This document shows positions 24,201 to 37,125 of a DNA stretch of 64,000 bases, one piece after another; the stretch's first letter is position 1, and the number at the start of each line of letters is the position of its first letter. The stretch spans positions 4,965,585 to 5,029,584 of the forward strand of contig JAUJYN010000012.1 of assembly GCA_030737835.1 (NCBI GenBank), in the 5' to 3' direction. The stretch comes from Acorus gramineus. Lineage: Eukaryota > Streptophyta > Magnoliopsida > Acorales > Acoraceae. The notes under the pieces were generated by a model, which saw only the letters and a program-made list of their open reading frames with translations, was not told the origin of the DNA and ran no database searches. A program made the translations under genes and the position numbers.

Positions 24201-27200
24201 CTCAAAAAAGAGGAGGACCAGCCACAAACCCTCGTCCTCCTCACACACACTTCATGCAACCTTGAGGAGGATATCTTATGAACAAAGCAACACCAATCAC
24301 CTATGAAGTTAGTTGAGTGAATTGCAAGATGATATTCTGCAGTTTAAAGATTTATACTAGATCCTAAAATAGAAAAATTCTAAAACATAAATATTATATA
24401 TAAGAACTGAACTGAGTACCTCGGCATTGTGTATTTTGTACTCATGTAGAATCTGATAACAAAGCTTCTCATCAACATGAGTTAAAGTTACGGTGCTGTT
24501 GAATGAAATCCCCCCCGTCTTTTTCTTCTTGAAATATATCTGTATATACACAAGACAAATGCTTGAATGCATAAGAAAAATCTTAATGCCAGAGAATACG
24601 AAATGCAGATCGAATCTGATGAAAAAAAGAATCAATACATCTCCAAAAGAAAACTATTCACCTCTTCCTAAACAATTTTTTTTTTTTGAAAGATAGGAAT
24701 TTTTATTAATTAAAAACCCCCGAATAAAAGGAGACAAGGGATCTCCATACAAAAACAAATAAAAAATATCGATTAGGAATAAATTCCAAATCGATAAAAA
24801 TACATAAAATTAATTCCTCAAAAAAAAAAATTACCCATAATCGTGGAAGGATTATCCACTTGGAGAACCATCTTCACCCAATCCTTTAGCATATATAAAA
24901 TTTGCACCCAAGTATTTTCCACATACACCCTCTTTTTCTGAAAGAGACCTTCATTCCTAGTCAACCAAATACACCAACAACCTGCTTGAGGAATTAGCTA
25001 TTGAAATTTAGCTTCATTACTACGATCACCTTTCTTCCTTCTTGACGGAATAGATTCCACATCTCATCAATATTATGGAAGCAACAAGTCAAACCAATAG
25101 CCTTCCCAACCAATTACCCAATCGACATAACAAAAGGGCATCTAAAGAACAAATGATCCCTATCCTCCTCGACACCTCCACATAGCAAACAAGAAGTGTC
25201 ACTGTCACAAGCCCATTTTGATCGACTGACCTTGGGGTCACCTCTTCCTAAACTTAGTCCATTCAGGAATGTATTTTATAAATGATGGAACAGGATTTCA
25301 GGATAAATAAGCAGTTTTTGTTGATTAAAAGAAATAATGATTTAAAATATAAACTAAACATAAGAAAGGAGCTTTAAACATACTCTTACAAGCAACAAAT
25401 AATACATCAGTAAGATTCTCCTATATTATTTCTGAAAAAAAAAAATAATATATCCATAACCTTCTATATACAAGAGGCCATTGGATGCAAGATAGAAGAG
25501 AAAAGAATAAGAAAAGAGATTCAATGTCTTCAATTGATCATCAAATGAAGTGAGTTTATCTCTCAGTAGTGCCCTGTGTGCAAAAATAGAGCCTGAATCC
25601 TAAAGCTTGTCAAAGTAGGACCCTGAACAAAATAGGACTCAAATAAAATTACATAAAAGTCCTAAAGTAATAAAAAATCATAATACCAAAACCTAATGCC
25701 TAATAAACTCTAATAAGTAGCAAATATCCTAAATATAATACCTAATCACAAAAGGAACCCAAATTATGAAGAACCCCATCTTGTTTCTCATCTCCATTCT
25801 AGTAGCTTCTTCATGCCCCAACATCCTACCCCTTTCCCTTTCTCTGTCCATTCACGGTATCTCAATGAAGAATTGATCAGGTCACTTTTCTGCATCTATT
25901 CCCCACATCAGTCACCAATGCAGTGTACATTGTTCCATACGTCTAGGTCTTGCTGATCATTGCACAACATTGGTTATAAAAATGAAGAAAAGAAGTAATG
26001 GTCATCTATTTAAGAAATGTCCAAGCACTTTTAGGATGCCTAATGAAAACCAAGAAATATGAGCAAGTGAACCCATATGAACTAAATACATAGCCATTAA
26101 GGCCATCTATACTGAAAAATTCATTAAGTTAGGTACATTGTTCCATACGTCCAGGTGTTGCTGATCATTGCACAACATTGGTTGAAGAATAGAAGTAATG
26201 GTCATCCATTCAAGGAATGTCCAAGCACTTTTAGGATGCCTAATGAAAACCAAGTAATGAGCAAGTGAACCCATATGAACTAAATACATTCATTACGTTA
26301 GGTTGTCTTAAATAAAATTTGAACAGCACAATAAAGGGATGCCTATACAGATTTTTGGCAAGACCAACGAGGAGGAAGAACGCATTAGTCAATCTTGCAT
26401 ATGACCAGATTCAGGATGAATGAAAAAGAACGGGTATAGTGGCATATATATGTCATTGGAAATAACACCATCAATGACAGGAAGGATGACAGCTCAAGGT
26501 TGAATATCAGAGAGCAGACCTCACAACACTAGGAAGAAATGACAAATGATCACGAGCTCATAAAGAACATTAGTGAAGAGAATTCTCTGCATGAATAGAG
26601 ATGGCAAGAAGAGCAATGACCAAGCCCTTCTGAACAATAATTTTGTAGTAAACACAGAGCTTGGAACCATAACTCATAATTAGTAGTTCAAGAAAATGCC
26701 AGCATCATGTGACATCCATATTTCAATTTCCACCTGTCCATCCATAAAGAGATAGAACATGCTCTGAGATGATATTTCAGAGGCGTCAATGAAAGAATAT
26801 GACATTCACAACTAAAGTAACCTAGTTCTTAAACAATGCAGGCAGATAATTAAATAAATCACTTGCTTGCACCCAGAATATTATACGAGCATGATAAGAT
26901 TCACCAAAACTAACTAATTGGTCATGCTGAAATATTTATCGCCATACTATCTTGTATCGTATAAACTGTTACTTCATATAATTGACTTTTATTGACTTAG
27001 CCATATGAACTAAATGCGGTGAAAGCCCCAATAAAGCAAGTCCACAAGGAATACGATAGACAGTAGAAAATAAAAGAGCAACAAATAAACACATACGAGA
27101 TTATTTTACCTGAGGTGGCCTCTTGTTTAAGCGTAAACCAACAGCTTCCAGTTCTTTTGTTAGTATTTGACGATGACCCTCACTCTGTAAGAATATGATG

Positions 27201-28017
27201 ATCAGCCAAATATTATACCAAAATATATACTTAATTAACATATATTAAAAGGAAAAAATGCTCCTGCTACACTAAATAAATAAAATGCAGCTCATGAGCA
27301 TTTTGTATTCTGAACCAAAAAAAAGATACAAGAAACGAGATTATCTTCCAAGGGCCCTCACCCTATTAACTTGCTCGATCTTTTGCATGTGAGCTTGTGC
27401 AAGTGTTTCTTGTGTGTATTAGTGTCTGTACCTGTGGGAATGTGTGGGCGTCTGTGCGCACATACATGTGTGCTTTATCCTTCGTGAATGTGTGCTTTGT
27501 CTGTGTATGAGCATGTGGGAGTCATGTGCTGTATGTTTGTGCAAGTACACATGGTATGGCTGCAATGGTATGGATGGGGGTTGTATGCACAGGTATGCAT
27601 GAGACTGCAAGTTTGTTCATATTGTGAGCATGGTTGGATGTGCACGTCCTTATTAAAATAAAATAGTGCGGGTGCGGTGCATTTATCTTACTCCAATGAA
27701 AATAAGATGTAAAATGGAGACCAACAATAGTTAGAAATATATACATAAATAACTGGAATCAAGGTCTATTCTCCCTAAAGATAGCAGTTTCCAGTATCAG
27801 GTCGCTTGTATATCTTTTTTTCTGAAAATATGGTAGGCATCTTACCTCAATTTTATTAAAATGAAGAGAATGACCGATTATAAAGCAAAACAAAAGGACA
27901 AGAAAACATAGTCCACAACAAGACAACTCCAGGTCACTGTAGAAGAGGTGTCTACATGGCCACCAACCCCGGAGAAGCACAAAAGCACCTCGCTACTCCT
28001 CAAAATCACAACCCACC

Positions 28018-28048
<31 letters not shown>

Positions 28049-31000
28049 CACCAGTCCGCTTGTATACCTTACACAGAGAATAATTAGACTCAACATTTAT
28101 GCCCTCATATTATTTTTATGACCAGATCCGTCCTTGTGTGAGGTATCAACAGCCTGAATTCCCATCAACATGTATCTGAAATAGATCCTTTTTTTGGGTA
28201 TCAGCTCAAATCGAGGCATCTTTTGGTTGCAAATATCCTTGTTGATCACTGAGCTGCGAGTCTGACACCTAAAATGAATCCCCATCTAGATGTTCATATT
28301 TTTATCCAAGACTGTCATTAATTGTTGTGAAGAGGCCCCCCATCAAGAATATATGTTAGCAAAATGAAAATGAAGATGAAAAATATGGAATCATCTTTAA
28401 TTCATTGAACTAAGTAGCCAATTTGGGCATGTGAAAGCAATAGTTCTACTACAAATTTACAACAAAATAGGGAGCAAACATTTTAAAGGAAATAAATCTC
28501 AAACATTTTAAGGGAAAAAAATCTTACTTTAGATGCATCAAGAACCATCAAAACAATGTCGGAGGACTTGGAAACAGCAATAACCTGGTAATGAGACAAA
28601 CATCATATTTCAAAACTTGGATTTATATTGTGTGCATACAGAACAAATAAATATACTACAATAGTAGACCTTGTCTGACATAACTCTGTGCATTGTTTTC
28701 CTCAAATAGGGGAAAAACTTCAAAACCAAATGCATGACATTTATCAAGAAAAAATTGACTGTCTACTACTGAGCAATCATTGAATCCTGTACAATTAGTC
28801 CAAAAGGCAACACATATACAATACATTTAGTCTTTCATCACATTTGTTAAACCATGACCCACCAAAGGACGAGGGCTAGACTGGGATTCTGATTATTTAG
28901 GGTGTTTCAAGGGAATATTACGGGATTATTGATTTACACATGTAGCCTTTTACTTTAATTAAAATTTGTTTGATAAAATATCAATGAGGATGAGAAGCTT
29001 AGGCTCTTCATAAATCTAGAGATGTTTTGAAATATTTTTTTTTAAAATATAGCAAGTAATAGATTTCGCAAGAGTTGAGACATGCACATAAATATCAAGT
29101 TTGTTAGTTGGGTGTCAATTCTGAAAACATGATCATCAAGGATGTCAAAAATACTCCATCAAGGTTGTCAAATCATCAAGGATGTCCAAAATACTCCATA
29201 TCTTGAGTAAAATATTAAAGAAATAGCATCATATCACTCTGTTTCTCGTAAATGTTGCAATCCAACTCAAGTACGAGATCAGATTAGCATAAGTGGTGCC
29301 TCAGCAATGATGCCATCTATTCTATGGTCAAAGATAAGCACTAAAAATGATCAACACATCAACCAATGGATGAAAATGTAATTAGATAGACAAGAAATAA
29401 TGAAGCATAAAAAGCATAAGAGGAAATTAGAGAAGCACCTGCCTCCCACGTCCCTTGCCTTCTGAAGCACCTTCAATGATTCCAGGGAGATCAAGAAGTT
29501 GAATCTTACAGTCATTGTAATGAATAATCCCAGGAATGCAAGTGAGTGTTGTGAACTCATAAGATGCAGCTTCCGAGTGAGTTCCCGTCAACAAAGTTAG
29601 AAGTGTAGACTTTCCAACACTAACCACAAAAAACACCAACATAATTAAACTTTTTCAATGCAGAATAAAAGGGCATACAAAGCATAGAGGAAAATTAACT
29701 TCTAAATATGTTAAACTAAAGTATAAATTTCTACCATTAAAATGATAGATGAGAAAACAAATTTACATTCCAGTTTCTCCTTTCTAATACACTAAATAAA
29801 GTGATGCCTCTAACTAGGAGGAGTTGGGTAAAACAGAAGAGTGTTTTGTCAAAATAGTTATAAAATATATTTGCCAAACTAATCTACCTGACCGATCAAC
29901 CACTACCACGTCGATGAGCTAGCAGTTTTATTGCTTTTCTATTTAGCAGAGCTGAAAACACCAATGATAAGAAGACAACAGAAGACACAGGTATTTAAAA
30001 ATTTCCATAGAAGACAAGCATGATTATGATATTCTCAATGGAGATTGAAAAAATAAACCGTACACTTGAGAACATCCTTAACAACGAGCTCTTCTGTAGA
30101 GATGACCAACAAAAAAAACACAAGTGCACTTGAAGACATTCTTGCCAATGACATAATTGCACTAAAAACCTTGCCAATGGTGATAATTGATCTTTTCAGT
30201 TGGGATATATTCTCAATTGGTGTTACTTTTTCAGTTATTGAAAATCCTTTCTACTTTATTAACACAAACAGTAACTAAAATCCACGAGAATGCAAGTATA
30301 TCATATTCTGTTTGTGAGACTTGAAAGCCCTTCTAAAGTATGTCTTCCACTGATAAACTTATCAAGAAATAATTAATTGCTAAAGACATCCCATCAGTAC
30401 ACAAGCAAATCCACCTCCACCTCGAGGAATTACTTTGGGGGGTGGACTTTGAGAATCTGTAGATGGTCTACCATTGACCACATAGATAAGTTCCAGCACA
30501 TCAGGATTCCACCAGCGACACCAGGCGCGGCCTTGAAACACCATGTCTTCAAGGAGGCCGGCTCCCAAAGAATCATCTGATCAATCGCTTCGAATTTAGT
30601 TTCTTGGATGCAACACACACTTACCTTGTTGTACTTTCCCAACTCCTAGATTGAACATTTTTTCCAAGTCACGCAATCCCTTGATATTCCAAGAAAGGCA
30701 GGTCAATATATGGACCGAAGGGAACCTTCATCCTAAGAAACTGCAGCCAGTTCCCCATCAACTCCTTCGGAGAGAGCAGTTCTCTCTCCACCTTCCCAGG
30801 TGGAGATGCCCCTTCGTTCCCTGGATTGTGGACCCCCAATTCAGGAGTGACTTCTTGTGCCATGTCAAGGAAAAATGGACAAAACAGGTTGGGGCCTGTC
30901 ACCAGGTCTATCCCACTAGGACCAGGCCAAATTGGGGCCCATCAACCACACCTAAACTAGCAATCCAAGTCAAAGTGAGCCATGACGGAAGCGAGCACAT

Positions 31001-34000
31001 GGGCCAAAGGATGGAACCTAGGAGCTAGGGCTGCCCTGGATTCATATGCAGAGGTAGATGGGTCAAGATTTTCCATGGAGGATCCCCTTGTGCCTCAGGT
31101 ATCATGCTCGCATCCACCATCTCCAAGCATGGAGGGAATCCACCAAACTCAGCATCACTTCCGCCACGTCGGGACTCGGGAACAAGAACGTACTCCCCAT
31201 ACTCAGGCATTGAGTCCACAAACCCCACCAACTGCAAATTCCCATTTGCCACAGAGTCCCTGGCCTTTCATTGCAAGGCAAATCCATCAGATGGTGGTTT
31301 CCTGTGGAGGTGGGTTTCCCTCCTTGTAGACGTCGCTAAGACCATATCTCCACCAACGGGCAAAGCGAGCAACCTCCGAGTCCCTAGCAAAACGTGTCAA
31401 GGGGACGGTTTGGCCAAGTCACGCTGAGTTTCCTTCCTATTCTCTTCACCATCATTGGTCTCACACACCTCGTCGAGCCGATCCCTGCCCACTGTGCAGC
31501 CCAAGAACATCTCTGGCCTAACAAGCCACCTCTACTTCCACCCCAACCTTTAAGTGGTTTTGATCGTGACCCACGATGATAGAATATGAGAATTGTGTCT
31601 AGCGGCCGCCACCACCACCTCTTTGGTCGTGAATCCGTTCTAGTCCATGTTCAATCTAACAATCTTCACCAGTGTTTGCATATGCGGTGTGCGATTTGCA
31701 TGCAGCTAGGGTATTGCACAAAGTATATGCAGTATGCGGGAGTATATGCGGTTATGTAATTTTTTATTAATAAAAAATGATTCTATGGTGACGACAAGAT
31801 AAATTTTGAAGATATCACAACCATACCTAATTTTTGTAATGTTTTTAGTCACACATTATAACATTAATATATTAGAAAACTTAAAAAAAAAATGTTCACA
31901 AACCATTTTTTTTTATACATACAAGGATACTTGTGATTGTGGATAAGCATAAACCCAGCTGTATTAATTATATAAATAGTGTCACTTAAACACACTAACA
32001 TATAAACAAAACATGGTTATATATGTTTAAGGTTGATCTCTCTCTCAACCCATGTGTTACATTTCCATAATAAAAAAATCCAATGAGTCACTTCTCCATT
32101 AACAAAAAAACATGTGTCAGTCACTTCTACAGTTCTACTTAATAAAAAAAAACACACGTATCACACACGCACTTTTTTTTTAAAGTGGTGCTCAACCAAA
32201 CCTATGGAAACGGCCCACATATGCGGGCCATTACCGAATATCACCCGATCATAGCATATGCTGCCGCACAGCCGCACAGGCTGCATATCCAAACATTAAT
32301 CACCACCTTGCAAAACTGAGCGACCACATCTCGGATGCGGCTTGTTGCCATCCAATGGAGAGGGGGGGTTGCGCTGAGCCAAACTTTCCACTTATAAGAA
32401 GGAAGTGGTGTCGTCCCGAACTCCAGAGTCCATGGGCGAATGCGGAAGAATCCATCGTGGCCAACTAGACTAGAGGATTCTATCCTTCAATCAGGCCATT
32501 TGGGATACTTATCATGAAGGAACTCCCCCCAATAATCGCACTTGTGAAGTGGCATCCTTTCCCCAAAGAGCTGGGAAAGCCCGCTTAACCTCCATAAGAG
32601 ACTATTCCAGCCCACATCTCCGCCACCACACTTTCGCAGAAATGCCTCTTCCACCCGAGGATCGAAGGAAGCTAGGAGTCTAGCGAAAGGGAGATGAGAG
32701 GTGATTTGAGCAACTCATTGTTCATCTATTGTTGGGGCTCCCCTTTGGGAGATTGCCTCTTGATAACTCACACCATAGCAAGAGCAAAAAATCAAAGGCT
32801 CTTGACATTGCTCGCTCCAATGCCCCGGCTACAGGCATCGGTAGCAAATTGTCATTCATACGCATCTCACGGTCATGCCCTACCCCCTTTATCAGGCCTC
32901 AAGAGGCACTACCCAGTCGGCACTTTATTTTCACAGTTTACCATCAATGTTCTTCTTCCCTGCGTACCTCTCATCAATCTACATTGCCTTATCTACACCT
33001 CACCATTCACCTCACCATTTATCACTTTCCATTCTATATTTTTGTCTTTTGATTTAAAAAAAAAAAACCCGTTTAGTGTATTAAAATGCAAGAAGCTAAC
33101 AAACATTAAAATCCTATATTACAAAATGGTCATGGGAAAAATTGTCAGTTAAAAACCTCTCCTTTAAAAGCCTAGAAAAACTCATTATAATAAATCTATT
33201 AACATGAAATTGATCAAATTGTAGCTACTATCTAATGAACTAAAAGACAAGAATGAGCAAACCTTGGAAACCCTATTAGTGCAACACGACCATGGCCAAA
33301 TTTTGTCACTTCAAAACCCTCCCCAGCTCCACTCGAACCCTAATGCAAAAAAATCATATTCAAGTCTAGCAAATAAGACATATAATAGAGATTTAGAAGA
33401 ACCTATAATGCATGCATTTATGATAATAAGATAAGGGTACAAGGATCGGATATGAAAAGGTTCCAGTACAATGATCCTCCACATTCAAAAACTTAGGTAC
33501 GACGAGTATCAAATGTTTATCTAATCTAATTTTGTGTAAATGGAGAACATAATATAGATATTAGTTGCGCAAATTAAATATTGTGTGTGAAAATGGATGC
33601 ATATATCCTACATCCTTAACGACAATATGGATATGATAATATAGGTAAGCAACATTAAGATAGTAGGATATAACCATGATGCATTTAGTGCATATCAGAA
33701 CCTTATCCTAGTATCAGGTATCAAACAATGATACATTAGAATTTGAGAAGAATCCAAGTAACATAGCATAAAACTACAGTCAAGTAGGAAATTGTTGCAG
33801 TATTTTTCCTATTTCTTATGTCTAGTCTTGAATGCTTGTACAAGCCTGAAATCCATAGCCACTAAAAAAAGTTTCCCCACCCACATCAGGCCTCGTGAAA
33901 GACATCGCAAATTAGCAAGTAGCTCTACCAATGGGCCACCCAGGAAATTTCAACCAACCACAACATTTGAGGTCTCACTTTCCTAAAAGGAGATTTTCTT

Positions 34001-36183
34001 CACCTTTTTAATGCGCCATTGGGATTTATTAATCAGGATAACCTCAAATTGGGGCAGATAAGAAATCTGATAGCATACTAAAAAAAATATTAAAAAGAAA
34101 AAAAAGGCAAGAGAGAGCTTTCCCAGGCTCACCTAACATACAAATTTCCCTCCCTTACAAGCCAAGGAACTCTGTCCCAATACAAAAATACCCCAATCTG
34201 TGATGAATCGTCATAATATTTATTTGCTTTACTTTACATGTCCATTTTAGCCCTTGAACGGTTGGTGGACGCACCCATGTGACTTCTTACTTGGAAGTCA
34301 ATTAGTTAGTTTTGCAGTTTTCTCCTTCAACAAAATGATATTCTTCTCAGATAAAAAAAAAAAGTCCTAAGCATGGTAATGAGCAACAGTCCACCTCCAT
34401 TACCCATGACACCTATTAAAAGTAATTGCATGGATGGATGGCATAAATACACAACATGGATTGCATAATTGCATAAATACACAACATGGATTGCATAATT
34501 GCATAAATACACAACACATGGATTGCATAAATACACAACATGAATCCAAAATAAAACATAAAGTAATGAAAAAATGAAAGTGAAAACTGAAAATGCAATT
34601 TAGCTAAAAAAAATCGTAGAAATAGTTCACATGAGAATCTAGGCATGCATGGCCATGTATAACTTTCTAATTTAAAGTCAAAGACATATATGGGCATAAG
34701 CGTGCCATTTATTTTTGGTGACGAGAAACCCCAACAAGAGTTGGAAGCAGCAAACCCATGCTTCTAGCTGGAAAGCCAACAACAAGTGGGCTCATAAAAG
34801 TTTAGCCATAGAGAATAATAAGAAAACAATTGTGTACCTTCGGAGGCTCCAACAACTGAGTCCTTAGCTTTGCTATCTTAGCCTTGAGCTGCCCAAGATG
34901 GTATTCTGTAGTTACAAAATGAAAATTTTGACTAAAATTAAATAAGGAATATACATAAAAAGATGAACTCCTAAAAATATTACAAGCATCCATAGCACAG
35001 AAGAAAACAGTGAACCAAATAATAATAAACATTACTAGACATATAGCAATAAGTCATGTAATTCAGTTCAAAGTAAACGTACTACTGCATAAAAAAAGAA
35101 TAATTCAAAGAAATTTTGACATTTAAAATAGAAACCCCAACCACACTTTTCCAACGTATTAGGATATCAAACATGGATCCTAAGGCATGCAAGAACACTC
35201 AGAAGGAGAAAAAAATTTGTTATAATCTGCTCTGTATAGAGTCTTTAGACACTTTTTGGTGAAGGATGAATTATACCACCTTGATTTTATTGAAATCCGG
35301 GTAAAACCCAAAACAAATCATATGGCAATGAGCACATGCTGGATGTATTGTCATCATATGCTTATTAACTATTTACTATTCACCTAGGTAGTCGTCAGGA
35401 TTTAATCATCGTTGAGGAAAAGCATATTGAATAAAAAGAGAAGCTCTCTTTTCTTTGCCTTAATTTCACTCCCAATACTCAATTTTCTTATAGACAGATG
35501 CCTTTGCAAAATCTTCAAGATTTACATTTTAGTTTAGCAATAATTACTTAATATGCTTCGACACTAATGGGTGCCTTTGAATAGAGTGGTGCACATTGTT
35601 GACAATTCTGTTTTATCATTGTTTGCATAATTATTATTATTATTATTATTATTTGATATCGGAGGGACTCCCCGTGGCTGACTTTGCTGTTTGCATAATT
35701 ATTTAAAGAAAAAATTAAAATAAAAATAAAAAGACAATGCCATAGGTATATTCATATATTCATCTATTTACATTTCAAAAAAGACAATTGCTACCTAAAC
35801 AATTCCAAACCCTACTTCAGGGTTTAACCTATTATGCTCTGGCATTTGATTTTCGTGCATAAAAGATGATCTAATCGATTTATTTGAAAATCTGGTGAAA
35901 GAGATGCTTAATAATAATAATAAAAATCATCTTTTTTTTATAATTGTTTCAAACAAGAGCATTACTAGTACATTCAATAATGACCCAGATTCCGATTTCA
36001 AAGAATGAACGCGTCATGACCAAAAAATTCCACAAAAACCCACAAAAGACACGGAATCAATTCAGACTATAATCATTGGAAATCCGTATCACAAAAATCA
36101 CAAACTGAAAGACCTGTGGCTTTGTTCTTCTGCGTCCGCGCCATCTCGGCTTCAATTTCTTTAATCTTCTCTATGATACCCAT
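16795..36183 (-). CDS. DRG2: Developmentally regulated GTP-binding protein, DRG2 type (complete, 11 exons, 399 aa)
   Basis: Minus-strand exons: 36,114-36,183; 34,838-34,905; 33,263-33,339; 29,439-29,619; 28,528-28,584; 27,110-27,184; 24,420-24,539; 17,928-18,098; 17,614-17,727; 17,350-17,520; 16,795-16,890. Phases join exactly to 399 codons, the length of Arabidopsis DRG2-type proteins. Domains: N-terminal helical region ([20 protein letters not shown]), OBG/DRG G domain with G1 GFPSVGKS (69-76), G3 DLPG (115-118), G4 NKID (246-249) and SCN as G5-like, then a TGS domain from [15 protein letters not shown] and a basic tail ending APLKT. DRGs are cytosolic ribosome-associated GTPases stabilised by DFRP partners. 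Nine introns are GT-AG; the one after exon 8 reads AAG|GCAGGT, a GC donor. The gene spans 19.4 kb because introns 3, 6 and 7 filled with transposons. No disabling change seen. Confidence 0.95.
18235..21319. other. DRG2 intron 7, unannotated part
   Basis: No coding signal recognised. It holds a perfect 16-bp stem hairpin at 19,660-19,704 and A-rich tracts near 20,925. Confidence 0.5.
19660..19704. repeat. Perfect GC-rich hairpin
   Basis: TTTGCGCCCCCATGTC and GACATGGGGGCGCAAA form a 16-bp perfect stem around a 13-nt loop. It lies in AT-rich intron DNA. Could be the tip of a degraded foldback element or a transcribed hairpin. Confidence 0.7.
21318..21560 (+). mobile_element. LTR-like fragment (possible solo LTR)
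   Basis: A GGAATAGGCC/GGCCTATTCC hairpin, a GC-rich GGGGTTCAGGGGCAGCCCCC block, then a TATA-like TATATAAG followed by a CTTTTGGTCTCTGTTATTC R-like region. This is the layout of many plant Copia LTR ends. No TG...CA ends, TSD or second LTR established. Confidence 0.4.
22420..23470 (+). other. Decayed coding-like sequence in DRG2 intron 7, unidentified
   Basis: Higher GC and codon-like texture than the surroundings, with short open stretches (for example [20 protein letters not shown] at about 22,680-22,740, and [20 protein letters not shown] near 23,150). No family recognised. Probably a degraded retrotransposon or captured gene fragment. Confidence 0.3.
24674..25237 (-). mobile_element. 5'-truncated LINE, 3' end with zf-RVT remnant and poly(A)
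   Basis: The minus strand reads [20 protein letters not shown], the Cys/His zf-RVT signature at the end of plant LINE ORF2, followed by decayed sequence with stops and a poly(A) tail (T run near 24,676 on plus). It is flanked by a 16-bp target-site duplication TCACCTCTTCCTAAAC (24,658-24,673 and 25,238-25,253). Inserted in DRG2 intron 6 in the same orientation as the gene. Confidence 0.93.
25925..26304. repeat. Tandem duplication, period 208 bp, in DRG2 intron 6
   Basis: GTACATTGTTCCATACGTC ... CAAGCACTTTTAGGATGCC ... CCATATGAACTAAATACAT occurs twice (25,925-26,132 and 26,133-26,304). The second copy lacks about 30 bp near its end. Diverged by point changes; no gene. Confidence 0.85.
27405..27660. 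repeat. Imperfect TG-rich low-complexity tract
   Basis: Degenerate GTGTGT/TGTATG sequence in DRG2 intron 5. It generates spurious His/Thr-rich frames on the minus strand. Confidence 0.6.
28017..28036. repeat. Run of 20 C followed by A8
   Basis: Homopolymer in DRG2 intron 5. The A/C-rich DNA just before it may be the tail of another retroelement. Confidence 0.8.
29620..30429. other. DRG2 intron 3, no feature seen
   Basis: AT-rich intron sequence between exon 4 and the LINE fragment. No repeat structure or coding signal recognised. Confidence 0.5.
30430..32700 (-). pseudogene. 5' portion of a LINE (ORF1 DUF4283-like to ORF2 endonuclease N-terminus), interrupted
   Basis: Minus strand, 5' to 3': DUF4283-like [20 protein letters not shown] and [20 protein letters not shown] (about 32,300-32,480), a CxxC-poor linker region, then the endonuclease start [15 protein letters not shown] (about 30,585-30,630). 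Many stops and frameshifts. A hAT-like MITE splits it at 31,672-32,296. The 3' two thirds of the LINE (RT, zf-RVT) are missing, so this is a deletion remnant and not an ordinary 5' truncation. It sits in DRG2 intron 3 in the same orientation as the gene. Confidence 0.75.
31672..32296. mobile_element. hAT-like MITE, about 0.6 kb, inside the LINE remnant
   Basis: Termini GTGTTTGCATATGCGGTGTG and (reverse complement of the right end) ATGTTTGGATATGCAGCCTG are inverted repeats. Flanks CTTCACCA and AATCACCA look like an 8-bp TSD with two mismatches. Removing the element and one flank joins the LINE frame as [13 protein letters not shown]. Confidence 0.6.
33340..34837. other. DRG2 intron 2
   Basis: AT-rich, no gene. 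Contains the tandem repeat at 34,435-34,545. Confidence 0.6.
34435..34545. repeat. Minisatellite, about 29-bp unit, 3-4 copies
   Basis: GCATAAATACACAACATGG followed by ATTGCATAATT repeats at 34,441, 34,470, 34,500 and, shortened, about 34,525. It makes spurious repeated CIYAI frames on the minus strand. Confidence 0.9.
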
Positions 36184-36530
36184 CTTATCTTTCGATGAGT
36201 ACCTTCACCACAATAGGACGGTTTTCTTCGAAAAACTGAAGCCTTTCCCTGTTAAAAAAATTTGATGAATCGAATTAAAGCAAATCGAACCAACTTGAAG
36301 AAACAACGGGAAATCAAGATGGGGAGACGGAGGAGTTGGAGGAGAGGACGATCGGATTGCGGATGAGATTACCGACGGTCAGGGATGGCCAAGCCGACTC
36401 AGAAGGGATGCAGAGAGAATGAGAGACTTGTGTATGGTTTCTCTGTTTGGAAGAGACAAGAGCGGTAATGGTGATGGTCTCAGGTCCATCTGATCTGGGG
36501 CGTTCAGACAAAGTTTTTATTTCCCAGGGT
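36184..36530 (-). promoter_or_regulatory. DRG2 5' UTR and promoter region
   Basis: Upstream of the DRG2 ATG (minus strand) a TTTTTTTAACAG near 36,250 could be the acceptor of a 5'-UTR intron. Further upstream is a GC-richer stretch to about 36,510, with no clear TATA box, as expected for a housekeeping gene. Confidence 0.35.
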
Positions 36531-36564
36531 TACTGGAGGATTTTTACTTATTATTATTTTTAGA

Positions 36565-37125
36565 AAAATGTTAAGAGTTACTTCCCAAAACTCATATCAT
36601 AAGTATTTTTATTTTTAAAAAAATAATAAACATTATCTAATGAGATATATGCTTCAGTAAAAAATGTATATCACTCCATTTCAAGTTGAATGAATCCATT
36701 TTTTATAAATGTAAAAAAATAGTTAACGAGGTATATATATCATCTAACAAGGTACTTATGACTGTATTTTAGACTGAGAAAAAATTGAGTGTAATAGCGC
36801 CCTTTATTTTTATTTTTTTTGAGAAAATGATGTCTCATGAGGCCCATCAACACCCGTTTTCATTTTGGACAGTATTACACTCATTTTTTCACGATCCAAA
36901 ATACAGTAGTATATATCTGGTTAGTTACCTCATTAGACAATGTATTTACCTCATTATATTTTTTTTACAATCGATAAAAATGGATTCATTAAATGCGAAA
37001 TTGAACGATATGCATTTTTTTTTATCAAATCATATATATCATTAGATAATATTTACTAATTTTAAAAAAATTAAAACATGTGGTGTAAGTTTTAGATTGT
37101 AAGAATGACTGAATCTAACCTTTTC
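36565..37125. mobile_element. Foldback MITE, about 0.55 kb
   Basis: AACATTATCTAATGAGATAT...TTGAATGAATCCATTTTT...AACGAGGTA at 36,628-36,752 is the inverse of ACCTCATTATA...AAAATGGATTCATT...ATCATTAGATAATATTT at about 36,945-37,055. A half copy lies at 37,460-37,720, and related motifs occur at about 1,440-1,570 and 59,945-60,010. Confidence 0.6.

Noticed and set aside
18580..24306. Short open frames in DRG2 intron 7 as independent genes
   Set aside because: 60-95 codons, no domain, splice or start context. The most code-like stretch (22.4-23.5 kb) remains unidentified and is listed only as such.
30377..31579. Plus-strand open frames of 60-125 codons as genes
   Set aside because: They are antisense to the LINE endonuclease/ORF1 remnant on the minus strand.
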